Of a stretch of DNA of 64,000 nt, positions 32,586 to 43,829 are shown in pieces. A program made the position numbers and the translations under genes. The notes beneath the pieces are model-generated. The model had not been told where the DNA came from. It saw nothing but the letters and a program-made list of their open reading frames with translations, and searched no databases. The DNA is taken from NCBI GenBank assembly GCA_000750105.3, contig JPHH03000066.1:62001-126000 (forward strand), given 5' to 3'. Within the stretch, counting starts at the first letter, position 1; the number at the start of each line of letters is the position of its first letter. Origin of the DNA: Tolypocladium sp. Sup5 PDA-1 (taxonomy: Eukaryota > Ascomycota > Sordariomycetes > Hypocreales > Ophiocordycipitaceae).

Positions 32586-35421
32586 TTTGCTGTATGGTAG
32601 GTTTGAGGCCGTGAAGAGTGAAGGCGAAAGACTTTTGAGACCGATTGTAGCAATCTTGCAGAGAAGTTGTCTATATATTTAAAACTTAAGACTTGAGAGA
32701 CTGACGTCAGCAGGTAAGTGCAACGCTGGAGTTATTCTGGCCGTCGGCAGTCTGATAGGAGGACTTATTTCGGATGGGAGTGCCGAACACGGATTCGGTC
32801 CGAATCATTCCTAAACTACTAGTGCCGTTGCTACGAGTCTTTGCAACCACACCACGCGATGCTGATCCATTCAGCTACAAGCCCATCTTGCCGATCCTAG
32901 TCCGTAAACAGGTGTGAGATCCCGAAATCTTGGGGTCCTAACTACGGGTTACTCGAAACGGGAGCTCATGCCTAAATTGGAACAGTTCAATTGGACCGGC
33001 CTAGTCCGTAATTCCCATTGATGTACCCTAGATTTCGATAGCATTGTTTCCTTGGCCCCATTTATCAGTTTAATCCTACTACCGTAGGTCCTAGTAAAAA
33101 CCATAAACCTGACAAAAACGTTGAATATCGTATAAAGCGAGAAAGTGCCATTATACCTATGGTTTTTATCTATTTTATGCCGACGAGCAAGGAGTATTGG
33201 GCAGATGAGAAGCGAATGAGTCCGAAACGCAATGAGGGAATCAACCTGTCACGTGTCGCGTTGTGCGGTTCCGATTCAGGGGTCAATTTCAGGGGCAAAA
33301 TACAGCATCGGGGTCCCAATTCTTGATCAATTGAAGCCTGCCTTGACTTCTTCCATCCTCGCTGTAAGAGAAATCGTCCCCTCTGTAGCTTCCCTCTGAT
33401 TCTGTGCCTAGCCGGTCTTGTCCTTGCTTTTTCTTAGACCGAAGTCAATAGCTCGATCCGACATCAGGGAGCAGCGACTACACTGTTGGAGCATGGTATA
33501 AAGGCAACCTTCCACCAAGCCCGCAATGACTGCACAGGAGTCATGATGCCCGAAACACGAAGAAAGCCCTCATAGTTTCAGCATCAAGTTCGTACCGCGC
33601 ATAATCCCTGACACCGGTCATCCAGCCCCAAAATTGGCCTGCAAATCCACGTTAGTTCCCCATTGCGAGTCGACATTTCCAATGCCTTTGTTAAGATGTG
33701 GGTTCTCTCTGCAGAGCTCGCCCGGACATTCTAAGCCTCTATCGCCTTGGTTCCCTGTATGTTCTCCGGAAATGATATTTAACTCCAGATATGATGCGTG
33801 GTTTTTAGTAGCTGCAGTCTTTTGTTATCCTGTTGTCTTTGTAACAACAGTATGGCTGAAGAGCAACCAGAGACAGCAGGATCCTCAGCTAGTAATTGAA
33901 TGGCCTTCTGATAGTCAGAGCGCCAGATATCTTTGCTAGCGTACATACTACGCAGTGTGCCAACCGTCCCGCGGCAATGGGATGCTCGAGTGGGTGGGCT
34001 GGCCCAGTGCTTGCTGAGCCTGAAGCGATATTATAATCCCAGAAGTCCAACTATGAAAGTGCGAGCATTTCACCTCGAAGCTCAGTCAAGCTGCTCATTG
34101 AGCTTCGTCTTATTAGTCGATTTAACTGTCATTATTCAACGGACCAGGGGTCGAACAGAGTACGTGCAGCATCATGCCGTGTAAATGGCGGCACTCCCTG
34201 GCCGTATTGTGCGCACTTGCACCTCTGGGAGGCAAGCGGAGGTGGCGCATGCACGGACCGGAAACTGGTAGCCCTGAGGGTGTGCCGTGGAGGGCGCCGA
34301 ACGTGATCAACTCGATGCACGTCGGGCAATTCGGCTAGTCGGTCAAGAAAGGCTTCCGAGGTTTGCTGGTTCTACGGCGGCGACACCATTCGATGGCGCT
34401 TTCGTGGCTTGCGTGGCTCTAAAAACTCCGTTGCACAGACACGGCATGGCTGCGGCACACAATAGCGGGGATGATTCCCGGGGTTGCATCCATGAGTCCC
34501 GACAAGACAGTTGGAGTAGTCGGGAGTTTGATATGCGGCTGACTGTATGTCGGCGAGAGAAAAATGTTTGGTCGTACGTGTTTACAGATAAGTGGCACGG
34601 AGACGGACTCTGGACGATTCAAAATAGACCCCTACTATTGGATCAGGGACTCTGTAACCTTGCGTTTTATCACCGTTGTTGCTTCTCTAATGTCCTTTCG
34701 CAGGTCCATCAACAGGGGCAGTAACAGTACTGAGGGGGCATCTGTCAAGAATCAGATCGCCGATCAGTCTCGCTACGGCCCGCTTCAGCGTCGTTCCCAA
34801 CCCGTGCCCCGTTGTCGTGGCGTGCGTAACTGCACGGCGTAGCCAATGAGAGAGAGCCCAAGCCTGAGCTTCCGCTGTCACTGCCTCCCATCCTGCAGAT
34901 GTCTTCTCAGGTTTTAATGGTGCACTTCTCAGGTTACAGGCGTATGTATCATTTCCGTATTGGTTGCGGCTGCCGCCCGTCGCCATTGCGTCCTCGTGCA
35001 ATGCAGCTGCTGTCCGATACATCTCATTGCAGGGAGCGACGCATGAGAGCATTTGAATGAGTGCTTTTCGATGATTTCATCGGCTATTCCCACTCGTATT
35101 TAACTATAGAGCTGTCTGCAGCATGCAGTATGGTACTACGTAGCCACGTCACAGGCGCCTGAGACCGTATATGCGCGACGAGAATAAATAGTATTATTGA
35201 AAATAGATTTGGGCACGCGGCTGGACTTTGGAACCTGAAGGGAGAGCCCGAATCTAAATGTTATGCTGCCTACTAAGCAAGTCTGTCATCATAGCTTGGC
35301 AGAACGCAGGGTATAAAGGAACCGTGCCCCCCCGTTGCTTCAAACAGTCTAATGTACAGTAGAAGCCGCTTCACAACCAAGTCGTCGCATAACCTCAGAC
35401 AACTGCATCTGTACGTTGAAG
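32586..35421. other. Gene-poor stretch with repeat relics
   Basis: About 2.8 kb without a supportable gene. It contains one copy of a dispersed repeat (32967-33050). Open frames at 33634-33939, 34287-34724 and reverse 34687-35052 lack domains and splice logic. A TATAAA at 35312-35317 belongs to the lectin gene to the right. Confidence 0.45.
32967..33050. repeat. Dispersed repeat relic, copy A
   Basis: The segment around CATGCCTAAATTGGAACAGT and TTCAATTGGACCGG aligns with 39383-39472 over about 85 bp with roughly one third substitutions by eye. Ends were not defined; no terminal inverted repeats or coding capacity were seen. Confidence 0.45.
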
Positions 35422-36056
35422 ATGTCTGATTATACCGGTCCAGGCGTATACGAGTTCATCCCCGCGAATGCCCCAGGCAGACGCATGAGCGTCTGGGGCG
35501 GGGGAGCAGCGAGTGGCACAGCAGTTAAGCTCTAGTAAGAAGCTCCGAATCCTAACCATGATCTATATACTCACACCGCCGTTTCAAGCGCGTCTGGTCA
35601 GAGTGAGAATCTGATTTGGGAGATTGTTGCCGCCGGAGGGGACAAGGGCGATCCGGAGGCGGGAGACCGTCAGTACCATATTATTGGTGTTGGATCCGGA
35701 ATGATGCTTTGTGCTGCTGGTAAGTAGGGCGCGATTGAAAGCAGCTTTATGCTAACAATTAAGCAGAGAACGGTTCCGATTCCGACTGCACAATTTCCAC
35801 GCGATCTGTCAGACACGGTTCTTGCCGTTGGAAAATCATCCCGGCTAAGAACGGCCTCTACTAGTGAGGCTATCCTACTGAGCTGAGTTCTAGAATATAT
35901 TCTAATAGCCTTTTCCACAGCTTCGCAAACGTATTGAACACAGATAAATGGCTGGCAGTTAAAGGGGGACAAGATGCAGATGGCGCCCCCCTGATGACCT
36001 GGGCAAAGACCGAAGCTTCGCACTTTCAATTCAAACTCAAAAAACCAAGCTACTAG
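35422..36056 (+). CDS. Ricin-B-type (beta-trefoil) lectin, four exons
   Basis: Exons 35422-35534, 35589-35719, 35767-35863 and 35921-36056 (introns 54, 47 and 57 nt) encode 158 residues; every junction keeps phase. Without splicing the frame meets TAG TAA at 35533-35538, but a donor (TA|GTAAGA), a branch-like CTAAC and an acceptor TTTCAAG remove it. The protein starts YEFIPANAPGRRMSVWGG, then AVKLYASGQSENLIWEIVAA, YHIIGVGSGMMLCAAENGSD, GSCRWKIIPAKNGLYYFANV and NTDKWLAVKGGQDADG. The thrice-repeated pattern of a hydrophobic strand, G.G and a W..I/F ending is that of fungal ricin-B-like lectins, sugar-binding proteins often used in defence. There is no signal peptide, so it is cytoplasmic. TATAAA lies 105 bp upstream. 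Confidence 0.75.
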
Positions 36057-36803
36057 ACTTGAGTTTGGATCAACAATGCCAATCTGAGGGTTAGCAGAAA
36101 TTTTCGATTGAAGTGGCAGGGCAGGGAGCTTTGGGGCAGGGAGGGACAGGCTTGATGCAACAACCCACATTAGCACTGATCAGGCTGTATCCTTAAGATA
36201 TATTTACTAGTCAGTATAAAGTACAAGCCGAGCCACTAGTTGAGCCCATTGTGAACGTCATCAATGTACGGCGCAACCGCGGAGTTGTGAATATACTGTT
36301 GCAGTCTAGGTGCTGTCACCTTGCTGGCTGGCTCGGAACTTGGCTCTACTTCGGCATCCCAGTCCCGGAAATAATCACGCCATCACGTCTATAAATCCAC
36401 TACCCTGGCTTGTCTGGGTACTTGCAACGCGATCCACTCCTGCACGCGCATTTTGCCGCCTGCTCATTCGTTTCCCCTCCTGTCTTTCAAAGGATTCTTT
36501 GAAAATGGGTGGGTACTGTCCTTCAAAAGTTCCCTCGGAGCACTCACCATTTGAGTTGAAAATCGCATCATCAACTTGGAGCACTAAACCCGTCTGAAGC
36601 CGTTCCGTTAATCCATACAATTAAATACTGGAAAGGAAAATTTCTTGGATTGAGGATATATAATGTTTTCTCATTCCATATTGCTCCGTCTTCCTCTATG
36701 TGTGTGTATTAGAGACTTATTTGTCATACCCTTGTTGACATCTTGTCTACCATTCTGTCTGTCTGCCTCCTCATCTATTCCCTCTTTCTGCATCATCCAG
36801 AGG
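36057..36803. other. Intergenic, OPT upstream region
   Basis: Pyrimidine-rich sequence just before 36804 and a GATATATAATG near 36654 look like promoter/5' UTR of the transporter gene. No other feature seen. Confidence 0.45.
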
Positions 36804-39219
36804 ATGCCAGACCACCCCGAAGCCCCGCTAGGTGGGAGAGACGTCCTGGATGTACCCAAAGCGCAGAAGGCGGGTGATAGGACGGAGGAACCATGTGTAG
36901 CCGTCAGCGATAAAACACCGACGGCTGTGCTCCGCGAAACAGACGGCGAAGACTCCCTAGGCTCTCAACATGATGATGTCGAATATGTGAAGGGGCACCC
37001 CGTCATTCGGAATGGTAGGTACTGTTTATCCCTTTCTTCACTGTTCCCACTACTAATGCGTCTGACCAGGGGCTGACGTATCCAAATTCCTGGTGTCGGC
37101 CCGAGATGATAGGGACCCTGCGTTGACTTTTCGTTCCATCTTCTTGGGCACTGTCTTCACTGCCTTTTCCAGCGTGATCACGATGCTTTATACGTTCAAA
37201 CCGACTCAGATGCAGGTTTCAGCGGTCTTCTTGCAACGTACGTGTTTATAAAAACTTATTGTGTGCTTTCTACTCATGCCTTTTCCAGTCCTGGTCTATA
37301 TTTTTGGCACAGCATGGGCCTTTGCTACTCCTCGCCCGGACCGATTTAAATGGATATGGCTGCAAAATACACTCCGCTTTCTTAATTTTGGACAGCCCTT
37401 TGGTATTAAAGAGCATGTTGTTGCGTCTCTTATCGCCTCGTCTGGTAACAACGGTCTGTCCGGAGTGGAGATTTATGCTGTCGAACGACTGTTTTATAAT
37501 CGAGCGGTCTCTGCCACCACCGCGGTTCTGGGTACCTTTTCAATCTCGCTGTGTGGATTCGTTCTGGCGGGGGTGTTGCGGCCCCTGATTGTTTATCCAG
37601 CGGAAATGGTATATTGGTCGACATTACCGCAAGTGGTGCTCTTCCAGAATCTCCATTTCGACCGCCTCGCCAACCGGGGCCGTCTTATCAAGTTTGGCTG
37701 GGCCCTTGCCCTTGCTGCTGTTTGGGAAATCTTCCCCGCCTACGTCATGCCGTGGTTTGGAGGCATCTCGGTCTTCTGTCTGGCGTCAATGCATGCCACG
37801 GAAAGCACTCGCACCGTCTTTTCGACCATCTTCGGAGGGGCTTCGTCTAACGAGGGTATGGGCCTGCTCAACTTCTCCCTCGACTGGCAATACATTCAAA
37901 GCACATACCTGTCATTACCGTTCAAGCAACAGGTGAACTCTTGGATCGGCTACGCCGTGTGGTATGCCGCAATGCTGGGATTATTCTACAGCAACGCTTG
38001 GAATGCGAAAAGCTTTCCCTTCATGTCGACGTCCCTTTTCCTGAACAATGGCACCAGGCTATCCACAACATCGATTTTGAACAGCCAGGGTACCATCGAT
38101 GACGATAAGCTCAACGAAGTTGGCCTACCGCACCTGACCTCTAGCACGGTGTGGGGCTATTTCACCATGAACCTGGCCATCGGGGCTTTGATAAGCCATG
38201 TCCTCATCTTTTACGGCAAAGACATGGTCCTCGCATGGAAGCAGGCGCGCAGCAGAACTCAGCCTGACCCGCACTACCAAGCCATGCTCAAGTACAAGGA
38301 AGTCCCGATGTGGTGGTACCTCGCGCTGTTTGTCTTGTGTTTTTTTGCCGGATTAATCGTCACTCTCAAAGGTGAAACCACTCTTCCTGTCTGGGGCTAC
38401 ATTGTCGCCCTCCTTCTTGGGGGGTTCATCGCCCCCTTCTCCTGTGTTCTTTACGGACTGTACGGAAGTGGGGTGGGAACCAACCAACTCTCCAAAATGG
38501 TTGCAGGCGCCATTCATCCCGGCCGACCCCTGGCCAATCTATACTTCGCCAGTTGGTCCCACCAGGTTATCCTCCTCGCCGTCAACTTAGCCAACTGGCT
38601 CAAAGTCGGGCAATATACCAAGGTGCCTCACCGCGTCATGTTCGGCACCCAAATTTACGGGACCCTCCTTGGAGCAGCCTTCAACTACGCCGTCATGACT
38701 ACGATCGTCAGCAACCAACGGGAAATCCTCCTCGATCCTGAGGGGAACAACGTCTGGAGCGGTTCCGCTATGCAGAGCCTCAATTCCCAAGCGATCACAT
38801 GGGCACTGGCAAAGCAGATGTACGGCTCAAAGGGACGCTATCTCATCGTTCCTCTCGGCATCGTCATCGGAATGGCCTTGCCAATCCTGCATTGGGGCGT
38901 GATCAAAGGGTTCCCCCGTCTGCGAAAATGGCCGCTCAATACGGCGATTATTGCTGCATATGCCGGCCAAACGTACTATGGAAATACCTCGTGGATTTGG
39001 TCCTCGATTGCGGTGGGGGTCTTTTCGCAATTCTGGCTAAGACGTCGGCTGCCGAAGATCTATAACAAGTATAATTATCTCATTGGGGCAGCGTTGGATG
39101 GAGGATCCCAGATTGTGATTTTCATCCTTTCTTTTGCGGTTTTTGGTGCGAGTGGGACAGGACATCCATTCCCTACGTGGTGGGGGAATCCGTCTGGCAA
39201 TCCAGACCATTGTTTGTAG
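36804..39219 (+). CDS. OPT-family oligopeptide / metal-chelate transporter
   Basis: Three exons (36804-37014, 37070-37237, 37289-39219; introns 55 and 51 nt), 769 residues. A hydrophilic N-terminus is followed by DPALTFRSIFLGTVFTAFSS and about 14 to 16 hydrophobic segments. OPT hallmarks include FGQPFGIKEHVVASLIAS, ERLFYNRAVSATTAVLGTFS, MGLLNFSLDWQYIQ, KGETTLPVWGYIVALLLGGF, GRPLANLYFASWSH with LANWLKVGQYTKVPHR, and the GHPFPTWWGNP end. Fungal members import tetra- and pentapeptides, glutathione or metal chelates across the plasma membrane in a proton-coupled way. Complete and of normal length, it is intact in a neighbourhood where several other genes are broken. Confidence 0.95.
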
Positions 39220-39382
39220 CGTAAATATAGATACAAATAACTGGCAACTCCTGGTCAAGCCGGTGCTATGTGACGTTCTAGTGGAGGGCATGTGTAACGT
39301 TCTTGGCTGCCCCTTTTCTCCTTTGGCGACTGCAAATTAATTAAAGCCGATTAGCGATCCTGTTTTGCAAAAGTCTCTCATT

Positions 39383-39472
39383 GCATGCCCAATTTGAAAC
39401 AGTTCAATTCTGACCGGTAAAGGCCGCAACCCCCACGTAAGTACGCACCTCGGATTCAGTGACATCGTTTGT
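39383..39472. repeat. Dispersed repeat relic, copy B
   Basis: CATGCCCAATTTGAAACAGT followed by TTCAATTCTGACCGG and a diverged 50-bp continuation parallels 32967-33050. Homology to the GH75 gene begins at its right edge, so the repeat may mark the break point where that gene lost its 5' part. Confidence 0.45.
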
Positions 39473-39961
39473 AGACACCGCCAGTACATACGGCAGCTCA
39501 GATTTGGACACCAACCTTCATCCCTATGTCGTGTTCGGGAATGGAGGTGCTAGTTCTTCATTCAACCCTCAGGATCATGGCATGAAGCCCCTGAGCGTTA
39601 TGGTTGTCGTTTGCAATAATCAAGTGGTGAGTCTTTGTCTCCGAGCAAACTTGCATCGCTTCCCCCAGTTGCCAGTACCCTACCACGTCATTGGCGTAAT
39701 AGTTCTACGATTTCGGGGGACACCAACGGCTTTACCTCCACTGGCGAAGCATCTCTTGCGCTCGGCAAATTACGCTTCCCTAATGAAGGACTCACTGGCG
39801 ATAACGGTCACGATGGGAAAGATATCTTGTACATTGTCTTTGCTGGTAATAGAGCTGTCCCAGGAAAGGATGGGGCTAGTTGGGCGGCCGGAAGCATGGC
39901 TGATTTTGAGGCTAGCATCAAAGGCTTGGGCGATGAGCTTGTTGCAAGCTTGGCCGCGTAA
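39459..39961 (+). pseudogene. 5'-truncated GH75 chitosanase
   Basis: The first block, FVDTASTYGSSDLDTNLHPY, VVFGNGGASSSFNPQDHGMK and PLSVMVVVCNNQV, is the middle of a fungal GH75 endo-chitosanase. A GTGAGT donor at 39627 and an acceptor near 39702 would join it to a block with GDTNGFTSTGEASLALGKL, FPNEGLTGDNGHDGKD and SIKGLGDELVASLAA before the stop. Just after the acceptor the reading frame does not match: about two nucleotides are missing between FY and the following I-x-GDTNG. The expected signal peptide and N-terminal exon are absent upstream, where OPT 3' DNA and a repeat relic are found instead. It cannot give a full enzyme. Confidence 0.8.
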
Positions 39962-40406
39962 GGAGGGATACCGTTCATCCCTTCATCCACAAGGTTGTAT
40001 TTTTTGTTTAATATGAATGCCACGGAGTTGCTCGTATGTCGTAGCGCTATCTTTAACCTCATTTATACACTTGCGTTCTTTACGCTGGAGTAGGGGAGTA
40101 GCCACTTGGCCCCCCGTTCTCGAAATGGAGCAATACTTCTATGTACATGGTAAACGTACAGCAATAATGGTCGGGAAACTGCATGACTCGTTCAACAGGC
40201 CATCCCCATATACTGAGTACTTTGGAGATGACATGGCATGAGGCAAAATTTAGGGGTCTTGGGAAGTATCTTACGCTCTGTCTACGCTGGGTGCATCAAT
40301 TGACAAGCATTTCAGCTCGCTTGAAATCCGCCGGTGCCAAGTTGGAACCCTGAAAAGATACACACTTTTACTGTCAACAATGTCCGAAGCCTGACGAGTT
40401 GAGCCT
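39962..40406. other. Intergenic
   Basis: No gene recognised between the chitosanase relic and the next remnant. Confidence 0.4.
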
Positions 40407-40925
40407 GTGTCGGGAACCCAAATCCAGGGTACGACCACTTGCACAGTTGCTACTGGCTCCCGAGCTGCTCGCGAGAATCTCATCACGGAGACGTACTTTG
40501 TGCTTCCAGCGTTGCACCGACCGTGTATCTTCTCCATTCTCAACAGCAGAGATGTGGCACTGCAGGCATCGCTGCAGATCCTGTCGCAGGCATGGATGTT
40601 CAGTCAAGTAGAGCCGCGGCACTATATGGCATTCAACCTCGTCTTTGCGACATGTAACGCAATCACCCTTTGCACCTCCATCTATATCCTCTATCCGACA
40701 GAAAACGCAGAGTAATTTGATGCGTCAATTCGTGCCATCGAATGGGGCATGGCTCGGTTCGACACGATGAGGAGGTATAACAAGATGGCCTGCTCAGCGT
40801 ACGAAGCTGTTTCGGCTCTGTACCGGAAGCCCAAGCATCGTAAGGCCTTACAGGCACCAATGCCAGCGTGCAAGCCCCAGGATGGACTTCGTACAGTTGG
40901 CGGACGTGCAGGCCTGATCTCGTAG
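40407..40925 (+). pseudogene. Remnant resembling the C-terminus of a fungal Zn2Cys6-type transcription factor
   Basis: An open frame with LITETYFVLPALHRPCIFSI, QASLQILSQAWMFSQVEPRH and CTSIYILYPTENAE stops at a TAA (40713-40715) but continues in the same frame as FDASIRAIEWGMARFDTMRR, then SAYEAVSALYRKPKH to a TAG at 40924-40926. The helical, Ala/Leu-rich pattern resembles the end of fungal-specific transcription factors, but no DNA-binding domain is found. I am only moderately sure of the family. Confidence 0.4.
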
Positions 40926-41472
40926 GATGTCGGCAGTTCATCAATACCGACCTCCCGGCAGACAAGAACCCCAGATGTCAGAGGCCTCCCGGAAAACACG
41001 ATTCCTTTCCACCGCCACACCCGATCCAGGACTTGTTTTACCATAATCTCTTCAAGCCGGGCATTTCTGCCACCGACCCAACCTTTTCGGAGTTTTAGTC
41101 TGCTTCTGCCTCTAATTCTCACGACTCCACCAGATGTAGCTGGTAGTAGCGTGTATGTCCCTGGAATGTGATAGACGCTCATGCTTGATGCGGATTATTG
41201 CCAGGGTGAACTGCAGCTTGTAGTCGAAACCGAGCACACTTTCAAGGGTAGAAGACATCCAATATCTCATTAAGCTAGACCTTGGTGTTATCTCGAGCCG
41301 CACTTGTAGAGGGTCCTGATTACCGCCCTAAAAGACGGCATTCGTGCGATGTGCACGACCAGTGGAGTGGCCAGCGGAACATCATCCCCGGAAATCCAAT
41401 AATCTTAGATGAAGCAGCTATCCGGCAAAATCGGCATCAATGCGAAGAGAGCGATCCGACGAAGGTTCTAGT
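40926..41472. other. Intergenic
   Basis: No gene recognised; includes the 3' flank of the DszC-like gene. Confidence 0.4.
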
Positions 41473-42924
41473 CTACGTGTACCACGTTGGCTCGGGAATC
41501 TCCCGGAGAAGCTGGTAACGTCCAAGCTCCCGATTCTTGTATGCGACAGGGTCGTGAAGGGTATGAGTCCGAATGTCTCTCCAAAATCGATCGAGTCCAA
41601 CCTTTGTTGCGGTAGCCTTTGCACCAGTGACTTCGAACACGCCCGAGGTCACTCGGAGGCCAGTGTCAGTCGAGGTCACTTTGACGCTGGCGACCCATTC
41701 TGCGACTTCTCCTCGCTCCTGAGCTGTAACTTTGGCACGGGAAGCTGCGTCTCCGGAGTTCTCATACAGAGAGTCAAGCTCGAGACCCGCTTTGTCGGCG
41801 AGAGCAGTCGCCGCACGAAGATGGGCAAGGAAATTGCCGTATGTGGACAAAATGTAGAACTCGTCCTGCGGCTTTTCCTTATTCTGGTAATATGTTAGAA
41901 TACTGAACAAAGCAAATAGAGTAGTAACGTACGTCGCCTCCAAATGGCCAGGCCCTCGTGGACTTGTTGGTGTAAGCTGAGCCCTCGTTTAATGCCCCCC
42001 ATGCAATACCGAGATAGAAGTTGCTGAATACCAGTTGAATGCTGTGTAAAATGTCAGTGCTGACGTCTCAGATAATTGCCTCTCGTTTCACTTACGTGGG
42101 CAGCAAGAGTGACGCGAAGGGTATTCCCAGAAACGCGAGGTCGGGTTTCTTCGTGCTGGCATCCCAGCCCAGGGCATCCGCCCACGGTGCAGTGACTTTG
42201 TCAATCTTAACACTGCCGGACTCGGTGAGGCGAAGGCCAACATTGTCCCAGTCATGGGAGAACTGGATCCCTGGCTGATCTGTCTTTACGATGGCAAAGA
42301 TGTGGTCAGTGGTGCCTTCGTAGGCGCCTTCCAACACGGTCAGATCGGAGACAACGCCTCCCGTGTTGAAGAACTTGAAACCCTCAAATACAAGATTGTC
42401 GCCGTCAGAGCTGATCTTTAGGTCATTGTCTCGGGGATTGACGGCGCCGCCCACAAAGTAGTTGTTCGAGATGATGAGGTCCTGGAAGCGATCCGCTTGC
42501 TCGGGGCTACCAACCACGTTGGCTGTGGTAGACCAAAGAATGTGATAGCCCAAAAGCATGCCCAAAGATCTATTGCATCGTCAGCTTCATGGTCTGTGTG
42601 ACTTCCCCTCAGCGCATCTTACCCGTCGCCCTTCGCAACCTCTCGAATGACCTTGTACCCAACACTCCAAGGTTGCTCGCCTCCACCATATTTCTTCGGA
42701 CCCAAGACCTTCAAGAGGCCAGAGTGCTTGAGCAAGGCGACCTCGGCTCGCGGGGACTTGTTCTCCCTTTCGCGCAAACCGGCATCCTTGGCAAAAACAG
42801 AGGCGACCTCTTTGGCTCTTTCAATCCATCCAGCTTCGTCGGCGGGCTGTGTCGCCCATTGTTCCTTGTATTCGTCGTACACTTTAGCGTCAGTCGTCGG
42901 GACAGCAGTGGCATTGGAAGCCAT
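41473..42924 (-). CDS. DszC / acyl-CoA dehydrogenase-like flavin-dependent monooxygenase
   Basis: Four exons (42924-42623, 42569-42096, 42041-41933, 41883-41473; introns 53, 54 and 49 nt), 431 residues. The layout is the acyl-CoA dehydrogenase fold: an N-terminal helical domain (VYDEYKEQWATQPADEAGWI, LLKHSGLLKVLGPKKYGGG, YKVIREVAKGDGSLGMLLGY), a middle beta domain (NNYFVGGAVNPRDNDLKIS, GDNLVFEGFKFFNTGG, GIQFSHDWDNVGLRLTESG) and a C-terminal helical bundle with AHLRAATALADKAG and DRFWRDIRTHTLHDPVAYK. The RDIRTHTLHDP end is characteristic of the DszC/SfnB-like branch that uses reduced flavin and oxygen on sulfur compounds such as dibenzothiophene or alkyl sulfones. The natural substrate in fungi is unknown. 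Complete and intact. Confidence 0.9.
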
Positions 42925-43829
42925 TTCGGAAGGTTGGGTGGGCAGCTGCTTGTATCACACAAAGAATGCTTCACTAATGTCGAATGGTGACAAACCTGGA
43001 AGCATTTCGCAGCGGCATATCAGGTCTCATATTGATGTTCTCGGACGGGGCTTCGTAGCTTTGGCGACTTTCCTTGCGCACTTGGCAGCATCAATGGTGT
43101 GATGCATTGGTCGCACTTGGGTCGCACGGCATCCGATAATTCGAGTCCCCCGCTCGAAGATCTATCCCCACTGGCTGTAGCCTCATCATGTACTACCCAG
43201 GCCTGAGCACGTCATACCTAGCCCAGCCAAAGGGGGCTCTCTGCATTAAGAAGCTCTGTGAACGTTGTGAAGTACCTGCTACAACACTATTCGTGGCTAT
43301 CTGCCATTGAACAGAACTGGTCAATTATGACGCTCCCCTGTTCGGCTCCCCGAAACTATTCGGGTGTTTGAACTAGCATCTGGGGCCCCGGCGCAGTGGC
43401 TGCTGTACCTACCGCACAAAGGTCTTTTGCCACAAGAACGTAACCAAGCTCGTCATTTCAATAGGTCAAGCTTTGATCACGGCTATCGTCTCGCTGTGGT
43501 GAAAGTTGGGTCAAATTCGGATCTCGAAAGAAGAGCTGAAGAGGAAGCGAAAGGGGTGGTGATTGTGCAATACATGTCTACCCTACGTGAATGCCACTAC
43601 TATGACTACTTTCATTATCCTCCATGACATCTAAAATAAGGCAATGGCAAAGCTAGGTGAGTGTGCGTTATATGGTAAAGTCAGCTACAGAGCAGCACGG
43701 TTCCGCTCCACAATAAATGAGCGGCGAGAGGTTACAAAATAAAGATTGACGAGGCATGAGTACTGCGCAAGGCGGATAACATACTCACCAGCCAAGAAGA
43801 TAGTTTGAGTTAACCAAGCGTCCCACAAC
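42925..43829. other. Intergenic
   Basis: Upstream region of the DszC-like gene and 3' flank of the transporter gene, about 0.9 kb. No coding region recognised. Confidence 0.45.

Noticed and set aside
34687..35052. 121-codon reverse frame near 35 kb
   Set aside because: It has some plausible amino-acid composition but no domain, no start context and lies in a region of decayed sequence.
35531..35539. Double stop TAG TAA as proof that the lectin gene is dead
   Set aside because: A well-formed intron (GTAAGA donor, CTAAC branch, CAAG acceptor) removes both stops and gives continuous lectin-like sequence.
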